The position numbers and the translations under genes are program-made. The notes under the pieces were generated by a model. It saw only the letters and a list, made by a program, of their open reading frames with translations. It was not told the origin of the DNA and did not search any database. Below are positions 12,701 through 29,400 of a stretch of DNA of 64,000 nt, in pieces (the first letter of the stretch is position 1; each line of letters starts with the position of its first letter). This DNA comes from Edaphochlamys debaryana (Eukaryota > Chlorophyta > Chlorophyceae > Chlamydomonadales): contig JAEHOE010000012.1 of the NCBI GenBank assembly GCA_016858145.1, positions 1,178,001-1,242,000 of the forward strand, in the 5' to 3' direction.

Positions 12701-15486
12701 GGCGCGCGTTCGCGTGGCCCTGCGGCTGGAAGGGCGACGCCCGCCGTGCAGGGCCGAAGGGCGAGGGCTTGGTCGACTGCACTGGCGCGCCCGCCACCAC
12801 CGCCGTCCCTGGCCCTGCCGGTGCGCTGGGGTGCGAGCGCTCCACGCCGTCCTCTGGCCCCAGCGTCGCTACAACCACCTGCTCGGGCTCGGCCGCTGTT
12901 GCGTCCGCAAGCTTGGGCGGAGCGCCCGGCGGGCCGAAGGGCGACGGCCGCGGGGCGGAGGGCTTGGGGCCGAAGGGCGAAGGGCGGGTGACCTGGGCCC
13001 GGGCAGCGGGCTGCGGGTTCGCTTGCGGCTGCGGCGGTAGCGGGGGCAGCGCGGCCGGGGCGGCGAGCATGTGGGCAGCGAAGGCCAGGGCCAGCGATGG
13101 GGGCTCGGCAGGGGAGCCCGCTGGCTTGTGTCCGACGCCCACAGGGGCGGAGACCCGCTCGATCGAGCCCCGGTCGGCGGAGGCCCTGCCCGCCCCGCCC
13201 TTGATGGGGCCGAAGGGCGATGGCCGCGGCGGCGTGGCCACGATCAGCGTGGGCGCTGACTGCGAATGGGCTGCTGAGGAGCTCTTGCCGCTGCTGTCCG
13301 TGGACTGGGGGGCTGCCGCAATGGCCTTCACGCCCCCTACCTCCGCCGTGGACGGCCCGTGCGGCTCCTCCAGCCGCAGGATGACGTCTGCCTCCCCCTT
13401 GGTCTGGACCACGGGATCGTACGACGGGCGTTGAAAGGCCACGGCCTCGTCGTTGCCGCCAGTCGCCTCCGCGGGCGGCGGCGGCGGGGGTGGCGGCGCT
13501 GCAGCCGCCGGCCCCGCCGTGGTGGTGGCAGCCGTGCTGGTCGTGCCCAGCGTGCCCGACTGCAGCGGCACCGGCGCGTGTACGGTCGACGACGTACGGA
13601 GCGGATCATGCAGCAGCCGTACGAACGTGAGGATCACGTGCAGCGCCTGCGGCTCGTCCAGCCGGTCGTGCCCCACCACGTCCATGCCCGCGCCGCCGTG
13701 CGCCCCCAAGCTCGGCCCACGGAAGATCCCGTCACTGCCCGCCCCCACCAGCTCCGTTCGCGTCGACGCCAGCGGGCGGCGGGTGGTCTCCGAGGCCGTG
13801 GGTCCGCTCCCCGGCCTGGCCGCACCCCCGGCCCCAGCCCCTGGCTTGCCGTCCTCCTCCTCCTCCGGGTCCGGGACTGGCTCCTCCAAGCGCTGGACGT
13901 CGCCCTCCACCACGCCGTTCGCGTCACGGGCCGCCGCCGTCGCGACGGCGACGACCAGGTCACACGGGCTGCGCCCCCGCGCGTCCTTGGCGTAGGGGTC
14001 GGCCCCCAGCTCCGCCACCAGCACCTCGATTGTGGCCAGGTCGCCGCGCCGGACGGCGCAGTGGAGCGGCCGCCAGCCCTCGCAGTCGCCGGGGACGTTG
14101 GCGACCGCGCCGCCAGCAGCCGCCGCCGCCAGCGCCGCGGCGGCGCGCGCTGCGCTCGCGTCCATGCTGACCCCACCGCTGGCCAGCGTCCGCAGCGCTT
14201 CCAGTCGGCCCGCCGCCGCCGCCAGGTGGGCCGCAGTGAAGCCCTCGTCGTCCCGAAGCTCGCGCTGCTGGGGTGTGCTGTGCCTCAGCAGCATCTGCAA
14301 CATGTCGGTAGAGCCCTTTAGCGCGGCCAGGTGGAACGCGGTTCGGCCCACGGGCCCGCGCGTGTCGACCGGGAACACCAGGTGCAGCAGCCGCCGGGCG
14401 GTCTCGACGCCGCCGCCGTGGAGCACGGCCACGTGCAGGGCGGTCTGCCCCGCGGCGTTGGGTCGGAGCAGCACGGCCTGTGCGGCGCGGAACCCCGCCT
14501 GCGCTACAGCGTGCCGGAACAGCGCCTCCACGCTGGCTGGGTTGTTGCCGCACGCCGCCAGGTGCAGGGGCAGCGCGCCCTCGGGGGGTGCTGACACGGC
14601 CGCAATGTCCGCTCCGGCTTTGAGGAGCAGCCTGCAAGGTTAGGGAGAGGAATGGTTGGTATGGCTACCCAGGCGCGGCATGCGCCCTGTCGGTACCGGT
14701 ACCGGTACCTTGGCTCACAGCTGATACAGCGAGGCAGCCCCCCGCAACCTGTGACAGCTCCACACATCAAGTTTTGGGCAAAGCGCCAGGCGCACGTGCG
14801 GTCTCGCACCTGCAGCACTCAGCGTCCCCCACCAGAGCCGCCTGGTGGAGCGGAGTGTGGCCGTTGTGGTCCGTGATGTTAACCCCGCTGCAGGGCCGCT
14901 TGACGACCAGGCTGGCCCGATGGCTGTCCCCGCTGCTGCTGCTGCCGTCCTCCAGACCGCTGATGAACTGGAGGAGCAGGCGCAGGCTGGCGGTGTTGCC
15001 TCGGGACACGGCGTAATGGAGCAGCGTCCATCCCCGAGCATCCCTGAGCTCCAGCAGCGCTGGGTGTGGCCGGCTGCTCAGGGCGATCCCCAGGAACGAT
15101 GCCCCCACGCTGCTCAGGGAGCTATGACTAAGGATGATACGCAGGATGGCTTCATTCCGCTCAGCAGCCAGGTGGAGGGGTGACGGCCGGGCGGGGGCGG
15201 GGCCGGGTGCAGTGGCCAGAGCCCACGGCGAGGCCGGCGCCTGGGACGGGTCACCCTTGGGGCCCCGTAGCGGCCGTGTGACCTTGCTAGCATGGTCAAG
15301 AAGCACTGTCACGGCCTCCGCGTTGCCAGCGAGCACGGAAATGTGCAGAGGCGTGCGACCCTGGAGGTCAGTTGCGTCCACAGAAGCTCCAGCTTTCAAG
15401 AGCTTCACCAGAAGTCGTGGCGGCTGATGTTGTTCGATCGCAGCAGCGAGCTGGCTCGCGCCGCTGGTTGCAGGGCCAGCTGCCAT
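6779..15486 (-). CDS. Ankyrin-repeat / SPRY / TKL protein kinase, about 2155 aa
   Basis: Fourteen exons: 14810-15486, 12114-14631, 11232-11976, 10825-11030, 10455-10578, 10125-10342, 9798-9910, 9526-9644, 9262-9417, 8364-9097, 7998-8180, 7697-7835, 7482-7561, 6779-7234. Their sum is 6468 nt, an exact multiple of three. An in-frame TAA two codons before the ATG fixes the start. Residues 20-520 hold about nine ankyrin repeats (DLQGRTPLHISVLAGN, DARGWTLLHYAVSRGN). A long disordered region with PSPFGP repeats follows. About 1270-1480 resembles a SPRY domain (NGDTVALFWNRKGRAVAF), and about 1500-1625 has three more ankyrin repeats. The kinase domain starts near 1742: IEQGAFGAVFEG loop, VAIKQI lysine, IHRDLKPNN, ICDFGLS and FWMAPELL. 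All catalytic residues are present, so it should be active. The order of domains suggests a TKL-type cytosolic signalling kinase; its ligand is unknown. An Ala/Gly-rich insertion follows beta-3. Confidence 0.9.
12751..13220 (-). repeat. Four PSPFGP-encoding repeats inside the kinase gene
   Basis: The same 14-base core occurs at 12751-12764, 12931-12944, 12967-12980 and 13207-13220. Read on the minus strand it gives (R/K)PSPFGP each time. Weaker relatives (SPFQP, SPFAT, NSPFGY) follow towards the C-terminus. The segment is otherwise Ala/Pro-rich and probably disordered. The motif looks like a repeated short linear motif or proline-directed phosphosite. Confidence 0.8.
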
Positions 15487-16024
15487 CCTTTAAAAGCCCC
15501 GCTTCGCAAGTAGAAATGGCAACGCATCGTCAACTACATGTCAGGAGCACAGCGGCTTCGCACCACGCAGCCGGCCCGGGCGCGGGTCATAGTGCAAGAA
15601 GCTCGAGATGACGCGTTGCAATATTAGCTTCACTTTGCGAGCCGCCGGGTGTGACTATGTGTGTTCATACGTGTGAGCTATGGCGGCAGTCGAGCAGCGT
15701 TTACCCCACGCGGTTCCCTCACCATCGATGCACTACACACATGTCACGCACGGGGGTCGGCCTGCGTCGCGAAGCCCAGACGTCGGGAACTCTTACAGGC
15801 GGCGCACACGCAGAGGAGTGTCAGGACCCGAGGGGTTTGCCGCGGCCTCGACAGATCCAGCCTTTGCCCGCGCGTTAGGGCGGTAACCATGTTAGTAACA
15901 CTCGTCGTCGTCCCCGCGCCCCTTTCGGCCCCACCACGCGTCGCCCTCCAACCTCTCGCTCTCACCCCGCGCTTTCACACCTCCCCGCCGCCGCCCGCCC
16001 AACCAACAGCGCTGCCCTTTCATC
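15487..16024. other. Intergenic: PF15 3' UTR and kinase gene promoter
   Basis: This short same-strand gap lies between the PF15 stop codon and the kinase start codon. It holds a TGTAA poly(A) signal (minus strand, 15793-15797) about 230 nt after the PF15 stop. The rest should be the kinase promoter and 5' UTR. I see no gene in it. Confidence 0.7.
15793..15797 (-). terminator. TGTAA poly(A) signal of PF15
   Basis: TGTAA on the minus strand lies 228 nt beyond the PF15 stop codon, a normal 3' UTR length in this group, and about 300 bp before the next gene on the same strand. Confidence 0.7.
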
Positions 16025-19000
16025 CTACAATGCCGACAGCTGCGCCGCCAGGTCCTTGGCGCGCATCCCGAGCGTGTCGTGGCGCGACATCTTCTGCAGC
16101 CTGGGCACCAACTCCAGCAGAGCCGTGCGTGCCTTGGCCGCCCGCTCGCGCCGCTCCTCGAAGCTCAGGTCAATGCCCACGCCCCGCTGCGCCCCCATCA
16201 TGTCCTTGATTGTGCCGCCAAAAGCACGCACCAGCATGGCGGCCATGTCGAGCCCCGCCGACACCTGCCGGTCGTTCGGTAGGAACAGCACGGTGTCGAT
16301 TGCGGACACCACCTGCGGGGAAGGGGGGAGGACGTGGAGGTGTGTGTCGGCCGCATTCCAGGGCCGGCCGCTGTAGGCAGCTGACTTGTGGCTGGCCACC
16401 CTGCCGCCCTCCGGTTCTTGCAGCTGAGTCAGTTTGTGTAACTCTCTCCTAACCTCCGTACCCCTTCCCACGGCCCATCAGTAATTGCGGCCCGTCAGTA
16501 TGCAAAGCCTCCCGGTTCCTTGGCATGTCCCCGCCCCTGCCCCAACCGCCCCGCGGTTTCCAGGGCCGGCTTCAGCGGGCAGCTGAACTGCGACTGGCTT
16601 CTAGCCTCCGTGACCCTCCCCGCCGCGCATTAGTCATCACGGCTCGTCCGTATACGGAAAACCCCCGTCCCTTGGCCCCCGCCCCACCCGCCCCGCCGTC
16701 GCTCCGTCCCGCCCGGCCCCGGCCTTGCTCTATCCCCAGTAGACCCCACCCCAGTAGACTCCCCAACTCACGTCCCCCACGAGGTCCAGCGACACGCCGT
16801 CCCTCCGCTCCTGCATGGCCTCCAGCAGGTCGGCCATGACGGCGGGGTCGTCGCAGCGCCGCACGCAGTTGATGGCGCCGCGCCAGTCGTTCTTCGCCGC
16901 GAAGTTGCGCGTCAGCTTGAGCGCCTGCGCGCGCTTCCTCAGCAAGCCCGAGGCTGCCCCGTGTTTCCCCAGCAGCGCAGTCGCCACTTCGAGGTCCGAC
17001 TGAGACACAGACGCGTAGGCTGCTCCGCCGCCTCCGGCCCCGACCCCACCGCCAAGGCCACGGTCTCGGTCTCGGTCCCGGTCCCGCTCCCGGTCGCGGT
17101 CCCGGTCGCCGCCAAGTGGCCCCGCTTGCCCCTGCCGGTCCTGCCACTGGTACCGCTGGTCCCGGTCCCGGTCCGCGGGCCCGCCCAGGTCCACCGCAGC
17201 CTCCCGCTGCCGTGGGTACGGCGGAGCGTGCACCTCCACCGGCGGTTCCCGCTGCCGATCGCCGTACGAGCGCGCGCGCGCGGGCGGCTGGGAGGGCTGC
17301 GCCCGGCCCGCATCGCCCCCCGGCGCACCGTCCAGCGCGCCCCGCATGAGGCTGTCGCCCACCCCCACGCCCACGGACACCATGGGCGGCCGTGCACCCG
17401 CGCTCGACCCCGACGCTGCTCGCCCCGCGTCCCGTACGTAATCCGAGGCCGCGCTGTCGCCCGCGCCGGCTCCGTAGTCCGCATACCGCCCGGCGCCCGA
17501 CGGCGGCAGGCCCACGGGCGGCAGCATGCCGCCCATCACCACGGGCGCTGACGGCCCCGCGGGCGGAAGCCGGCCCGCGCTGGCTGATCCTGACCCGCTC
17601 CGGGAGGCAGGTGCTGCGGCCATGGCCGGCGGGGCCGCGGAGCTGGCGCTGGAGGACCGCCCCCCGCCTGCCCCCGGCCCCGACCCAGATCCGTTGGAGT
17701 AGCCGTCCCCGCTCCGGTCGTGGCTGCGGTCGTTGATGGCCATGCGGCGCATGGCGCCCTCGGGCGGCAGCTGCGCGGCTGCGGCCACGGCCGCAAGCGT
17801 GGGCTGCGAGCCGCCTCCATTGCCGCCGCCGCCGCCCTGGCCGCTGTACACGCTGCCCTCCACGCTGGCGCCGCCCTCGCGCGCCATGAAGTCGGGATCG
17901 TCGCAGAAGGGCCGCACGTTGCGGAGCGTGATGTAGAAGAGGCCGACCATGGTGGAGTGGAAGGAGCAGCCCAGCAGCCGCTGCGCGCCGCGTAGCGAGT
18001 TGACGGTGAGGTCCGAGACGCGGTACCAGGGCACGTCGATGTAGTCGTACGACTCCATGGGCTCCGCTGACCACACGCGGCAGCCGTCCTGGAGCGTGGG
18101 GCAAGGCGGGCACCTTCAGTCTACTAGGGACGGGTAAGCGTGAGCGGCGTGCAGATTGCAGGTCAGAGGCAGGGCTTGATGTGCTGGTCATGACCAGTTG
18201 AGGCCACTGGGGGCAGGGAAAGCAGTTAACGACCCCCAGGTCGCCCTGCACACGGCCGGGGCCTCGCCCCACGCCTCTTCCTCGCCCGACCGTAAGGCTA
18301 GAGCCCACCTGCACCGCGCTGAAGATGTTCCGTCCGTCCTTGGACCAGCAGATATTGCGCACGGGCGTGGCCTCGGGCGAGGTGGTGTCGTAGTTGCTGA
18401 AGTTCTCCAGGTCCCACAGCCGCACCACCTTGTCGCGGGCCGAGGTGGCCAGCACGTACTCGGTGGGCGAGAACTCGAGGCCCGTGACTTCGTGCTTGGT
18501 GGGCTGGCACAGGTCCGTCACCAGCTTGCCCGCCTTGATGTCCCATATCTACGGGCATGGGACCGAAGTGTGCAGGGAGAGGGGTGAGGGCGGGATCGGG
18601 CCAAGCCGTCGAGGAGAAGACGGTCCAGGACCCCAGGATTGCTGCGTCTGTGACAATGACTGGTGGGACAGGGCCTATTGGCGCGTGTCGCAAAGGTATC
18701 GTGTGGGCAGGTACCGGTACAGCGTTGGCACCAGGCATGCACCCTGCCTTCGAGGCCTCAAAGGCTACGTGTCGACCGCTGCCCACAGCCCACAAGCGCT
18801 GGGCGGCGTAGTTGTCAACACCGGTGCTGCCCAAAGGCCAGTGTCTCTTAAGCAGAAAGGAGGCGGAGCGCACCTTGACTGCCCCGTCGCTGGAGGCTGA
18901 GGCCACCCAGTTGCCGTCGGGGCTGAAGCGCACGTACGAGACGCCCGCGTTGTGCCCCTTGAAGGTCATGATCGCGTCCTTGTCCCGAAGAGACCAGACC

Positions 19001-19747
19001 TTCACGTTCGTGTCCATGGACCCAGACACGATTGTGGGTGCAAACGGGTGCCAGGCAAGGCACACGACGTTGCTCTTGTGCCCGGGCAGGCTCTTGGTGA
19101 CTGGGCGGTGAGCAAAACGGGTGCATATCAGGCAGGTGTCAGGCAGCACCTTCAGCTCAGTCGCGGAGCAAAATGAGCACGTGCGTGGTCTTTCATATCA
19201 TTTCGCAACAGGCTAACTCATGTGGGATGTGGGTTGAGGGCCTGACCGTGGCGCCGAGGGTCGCCCGCCCCCAGGGGACCCTGGGGCACATACCTTTCCC
19301 CGACTGCAGCTCGAAGACCTTGATGCTCCCATTTGCGCCACCCGATGCCACCACGCATTCGTCATTGTCAAAGGACACACTCTCCACGGAGGATTGGTGC
19401 CCGGTGAGGCTCTGCAGGGGCAGCCCGTCGGTCACCTCGCTGCAACCCCCACGCGGCCACCCGCACCCCTCCCCTTTAAAGCACACTCACGAAACTCGCT
19501 GTAGTCCGACCAATCGCCCAAACGTTGACCTTCTTGTCGTCGCCGCCCGTGACCAGGACACCGGCTGTCTTGCGTCCAATTCGGACGCACCTGACATCGC
19601 CAGCGTGCGCTGCGAACTCGACTGAGGGAGAGCAGGACAAAGCACCGGACTTCCTTTAGGTATGGCTCCTGGGGCCTAGCTCGCTGGCCGGGGCTCAAGT
19701 TCCACAAAATGCGTACCGAGCTTATGGTAGCGCGGTTGATTGCTCAT
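16025..19747 (-). CDS. PF15: Katanin p80 WD40 regulatory subunit (PF15/KATNB1)
   Basis: This is the non-catalytic subunit of the microtubule-severing katanin complex; in Chlamydomonas PF15 is needed for central-pair assembly in cilia. Seven exons: 19717-19747, 19491-19621, 19294-19411, 18874-19100, 18309-18548, 16772-18088, 16025-16312, totalling 2352 nt (783 aa). Residues 10-320 form six WD repeats, including VTGGDDKKVNVWAI, SLTGHQSSVES, GSMDTNVKVWSL, ASASSDGAVKIWD and DKVVRLWDLE, in the order typical of KATNB1. A long low-complexity middle section follows (Gly/Ala/Ser-rich, with an Asp-Arg run near 580). The last 165 or so residues match the conserved p80 C-terminal domain that binds p60 (ALKLTRNFAAKNDWRGAINC and VVSAIDTVLFLPNDRQVSAG). 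The first exon codes for only ten residues. It shares a 273-bp divergent promoter with the lysyl-tRNA synthetase gene. Confidence 0.93.
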
Positions 19748-20020
19748 GGCTGCTTCCTGGAATCGCGCCAAGGGATGGCTGCTATGTTATGTGCATCGGA
19801 GCGGGCCGAAGCGGCTCAGGAAGGTCCGAAGGGAATTTGCAGCTTGAGAGGTCTAGCAAGCGAGATAGGGCGCAGGGCGTGATGCAGTGGGCGTAGATCT
19901 ACATGCACACGCTGTTCTTGCTGTTTGTTTCAGCGACTTGCTGGGCTTGCAGCCCAGGCCCATCCCGCTTGCCCTGCATCCCGCGGCAAAGGCCCCCGCG
20001 TGCACCGCTCCGCTGCCCGT
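19748..20020. promoter_or_regulatory. Divergent promoter between PF15 and lysyl-tRNA synthetase
   Basis: Only 273 bp separate the two start codons, which face away from each other, so both 5' UTRs and both core promoters must fit here or overlap. A pyrimidine stretch ending in CAG near 19932 could be an acceptor of a 5' UTR intron of the synthetase gene. No clear TATA box is visible. Confidence 0.6.
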
Positions 20021-25523
<5,503 letters not shown>

Positions 25524-26486
25524 GCGTGCCCAGCTGGGCGGCTGCAGCAGCAGCATGAGGAGGAGGAGCGAGGGGCGGCTGCTGGAGGCGGCGGGAGTGC
25601 TGAGCGGCAGCCGAAGGGAAGGAGGAAGAGGGGCGCTGGGGCGTGGAGCTGGAGGCAAGGAGGGCCCGGGCCCCGCTCCAGCCGTGACGAGGAGCGGGAG
25701 GAAGGGCGGCCGCTGGGCTGCGCGTGAGTCGTGTGAAGCAGGCAGGGGCGCGCCTCAATGGCGGATGTACAGTCGCCAGCTGGGCGGCTGCAGAGACCGG
25801 CGCCCGGCTTACCGTAGGTTCCGGCGGGCGGGGAGCAGTAGGGAGCCATACGGCGCCGTGAGGACGGGGCCTAGGACGTGCCAGACGCACTCGGGACTGG
25901 ACTGCAGGTAGGGATGGAGGCAAGGACGAGAGGCGAGTCAAGCGTAGGGCAGACGACTGCGTGTCGGCAGAGCGCCGGGTGACGTCTAGGGTTAGGTAGG
26001 AGCACTGCTTGGGAGACTGGGAGGGGAATGGTCTGGGAGCTAGCGGGTAGGAGGTGGACACGCTGCAACCTGCAGCGTACGGGCGTTCGCAAATATAGAG
26101 TGCTGCCAGTTGGCTGTACCGCAGGTGTGTGGCGGTTGCAGTGGGGAGGCGCAAATGCAGGTGCGCGCAGGATGGGGCTTGTAAGTGCCTGTCAGAGTGC
26201 GCGCAGAGCCAACTCAGCCATGCCCCCCGGAGAGCCATCGCTGTGCGGTACCGTACGATATGCGGTACCGTACGATTCATGTGCTTCTCAGGCTATTTGC
26301 TGCGCAAGGCGCCTTAGCCTTACACCCTGTAATATACCTTGCTGCAGATGCTGACAACGCTAGCCGCCGTGCGTGCCACGGACAACACAACCGTCCCGAA
26401 ATCGCCTCACCACAACTCCCGAAACTCTTAATCCTGGGGCTGTACTCGTATTACTCTACTGTGTGGCTAGTTAGTGTACATAAGTG
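25524..26486. other. Intergenic: synthetase 3' UTR and promoter of the lectin-propeller gene
   Basis: This tandem-orientation gap ends in a TGTAA signal at 26328-26332, so about 800 nt would be synthetase 3' UTR. Only about 155 bp remain as promoter and 5' UTR for the next gene. A 15-bp sequence (GCGGTACCGTACGAT) is repeated at 26245 and 26262. Open frames here look like chance frames in GC-rich DNA. Confidence 0.6.
26328..26332 (+). terminator. TGTAA poly(A) signal of the lysyl-tRNA synthetase gene
   Basis: TGTAA on the plus strand lies about 805 nt after the synthetase stop codon and is the only copy seen before the next start codon. Confidence 0.65.
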
Positions 26487-29400
26487 ATGCACAGCTGGTG
26501 TTCATTGCGGCTTTGGGGCGCGCTTCGTCAACGCGCAGTTGCGGTGCCTTCCGCGACCGCGTTGTACCTCGCCTTGACGACAGCTTTATTGATAGCCATT
26601 ACCAGAGCAGGTACGCTGCTTGTTAGCACAGCGGGGACGGCGGCCTCCGAGAGTCTCGGCGTCCGGAACCGCGTCGCTCGCGTCGTTTGCTCTCCCGAGT
26701 CCCGACCCGAGCCGACTCCCGGCACGCACTAAGCTGTCGCCGCGCAGGCAAAGTGATGTGCGTTATGCCTATGTCCCTCGCCCTTCCAGGCGCCGTCCCA
26801 TGTGGTTCCACTGTCAAGTGCTACAATGACCCGGGCGCCATCTGCAACCTGGACGCCAAGGGATGGCCCGACTGTAGCATGTGGTGCGTGCGCTTTCAGG
26901 GGATAAAACGCTGTGGAGGGGTATCACCTCCGTTGCCTATGTCGGCAACACTTCCTGAGGAAAGCCGGTTGAACCCTCACCGTGCCGTGCCGTGCCGTGC
27001 CTGCCCTTGCCTGCCCGCAGCCCGCTGGGCAAGATCAAGGACAACACCAACCGCTGCTCATGTGGGTCTGCAGGGGTAAAAGCCAAATGCAATGCGAGTC
27101 TTTGCAGAGGCGCACCGCGGCATGACGCTGATCTGCCGTGCGCTGAGACCTGTTTCCCTTCCCCCAGCCGTCATCCTGCGCCTCCCCTTTGGCGCAACCT
27201 GCTCGAATGCGCGGACTGTGGGGTGTGCGGCCCGTTGCGGCCTGTACGCAGACAGTGGCACAGAAACTGGATGCTCGGGTAAGGCGGCCCCGGCGACCCG
27301 TCACACATGTCATGGCCATGCTCATTCCCTGAATGTCCTCCACGGAAGATATCTTGCTGGGGCCCTTTAGCCATGCTTTCCTTGCACTGAACCCCTTGGC
27401 TGTCCCGCCCCGCCCTGCCCGCCAGCGCTGCGCTCCCCCGGCAACTCGCACTACCTGCAGCTGGAGAGCAACGGCGCCCTGGTGCTGTACAAGAGCAACC
27501 CCAAGACCAAGGTTTGGGCCAGCAAGAACACGCCCCGCCCTTCGTGGCCCTGCCGCTGTTTGTGCTAAACCGGGACGGCAGCTGGACCGTGTGGGCGGCG
27601 CAGCAGCGGAGCGCCACGGGGCAACCCCTGCTCCAGAAGTGCACCACCGCTGGCGATGCTGCAGCCTTCGGCGTCAGCTTCTGGCGCCCGGAGCTGGCGG
27701 GCGTCGCCAACGGACCGTACACAGCGGTGAGGGGCCGAGCAGAAGAGGATACATCTATGCCGTGTGCACCGAAAGTAGCCATGCCAGGGCGGCCAGGCTG
27801 GGCGGGCCAGCTGGGCTGAGGGCCACCGCTTGTCCCCAACCGCCTGTGCGTGAGATGACCTGGAGACGCCACGAGCCGAATGTGCTTTTGCTCCTTGCCA
27901 GTCTGCCTGTTCGCCCCCTCGCCCCCCTCCCGAGCCCAGCACGTGCGTGACGACGGCTCCTGGGTGGTCCTCAACAAGCGGGCGGCGGCCGTGTGGGCCT
28001 CCTACAGCGGTGAGGGGCTGCTGGGTCCAGAGTATGGGGCCGAAGGTTGCCCTGGCGGCGAGCTGCTTGTCCATGTCTGTGGTCAGGCCCTGGAGGCCAA
28101 GGAGTGATTCCACGCTTCCTCTTCACGCCCGTTCCACCGCAGCGGGGCCGCTCACAGCGCCGCCCGAATGCCTCCCCAACATCACGCGGGCACAGGTGGG
28201 GGGGCAGGGGGCCAGACCTCAGCGCTGTGGAGTGCCGGGCCGGCCGTGTGGCCTCGCTCTGAGCGCTATGCAGGCAGAGCGTCCCCGACCTGAGTCCCGC
28301 CCGCCCGCTCACCGCAGGGCTGCAAGTTGCGCTGCGGGCTGTGGCACAGTCCTACCTCGGCGGCAGACGATGGCTGCAACAGTGAGCTAGGCGCTATGGT
28401 TGTGCGTGGCTTGGCTTGGGGTCAAGGGGATACACAGTACGGCCTGCCCCCTTACGCTGCCATCTGCTGCCAAACCCGTACACCGCTCCGCCCCGCCCCC
28501 ACTTCTGAACCAGGGCTCTGGTCTGCCAGCCGCACCACCTACCTCTCCCTGGAGGGCCCCGTGTCTTCGGGGTCCATCGTCCTGCGCAACGCCTCCAGCG
28601 GCGTGCGCTTCGCCGCCACCGCCCCCGGCGCCGACCTGCGGCTCATTACTCAGACGGCCGGCACGTGGACCGCTTACGTAATCAACGCCCTCAAGCAGCC
28701 GGTCGCCGTACGGGCGTCGCGCAGTACCACGGGCGTCACCGGCCTCAGCCGTACATACACAGCCAACGCGGGGCCCGCAAACGCGCCCTTCTCTCTGCAC
28801 GTGGTGGACACGGCGCGAGGCAATGCCGTACTGCTGAATAAGTACGGCAAAGTGGCATGGGCCACGTACGACGGTAAGGGGCCCGTGCCATATACAGCGC
28901 ACACTGGTGTGGCTGGCGAGCGTGCTAGGGCTAGGAGCTAGGCACGGGGTCCAACCGTCTTCCTTGCCGAATCCGCACCGCGCAGTCCAGCCGCCGTACA
29001 TACACTCAATCTGGTGCGGGGCAGAGGGGGAGGCCACGTTCGCCATTATTTACGACCCCGTGTACGACCTGTACCGCATCAAGTGAGGGGGGCAGCATCA
29101 GGTCCTTGCGGCGGTAGCAGTGCACGAGTGCAGCTTGCAACGGCAAAGGAGAACACCAAGCAACACGCGCTAGCTCCGTGTACTGTATACTGCTGCTCAA
29201 GCCTGGCCATCCCTGTCACCCGTGTCTGCTCCCGTACGTCGCCCTGCTGCGCAGGGGCTGGGGCTTCAACGGCGCGAGTGAGTAGAGGGGGGCTTAGGAG
29301 GGAGGCCTCAAGCCATACGGTACTTGTTGTACCCCCCCCCCCCCCCGCCCCCGCCTCCCCATACCCCGCCCCCGGCCTCACCTTTGATGCACCGCCCGCT

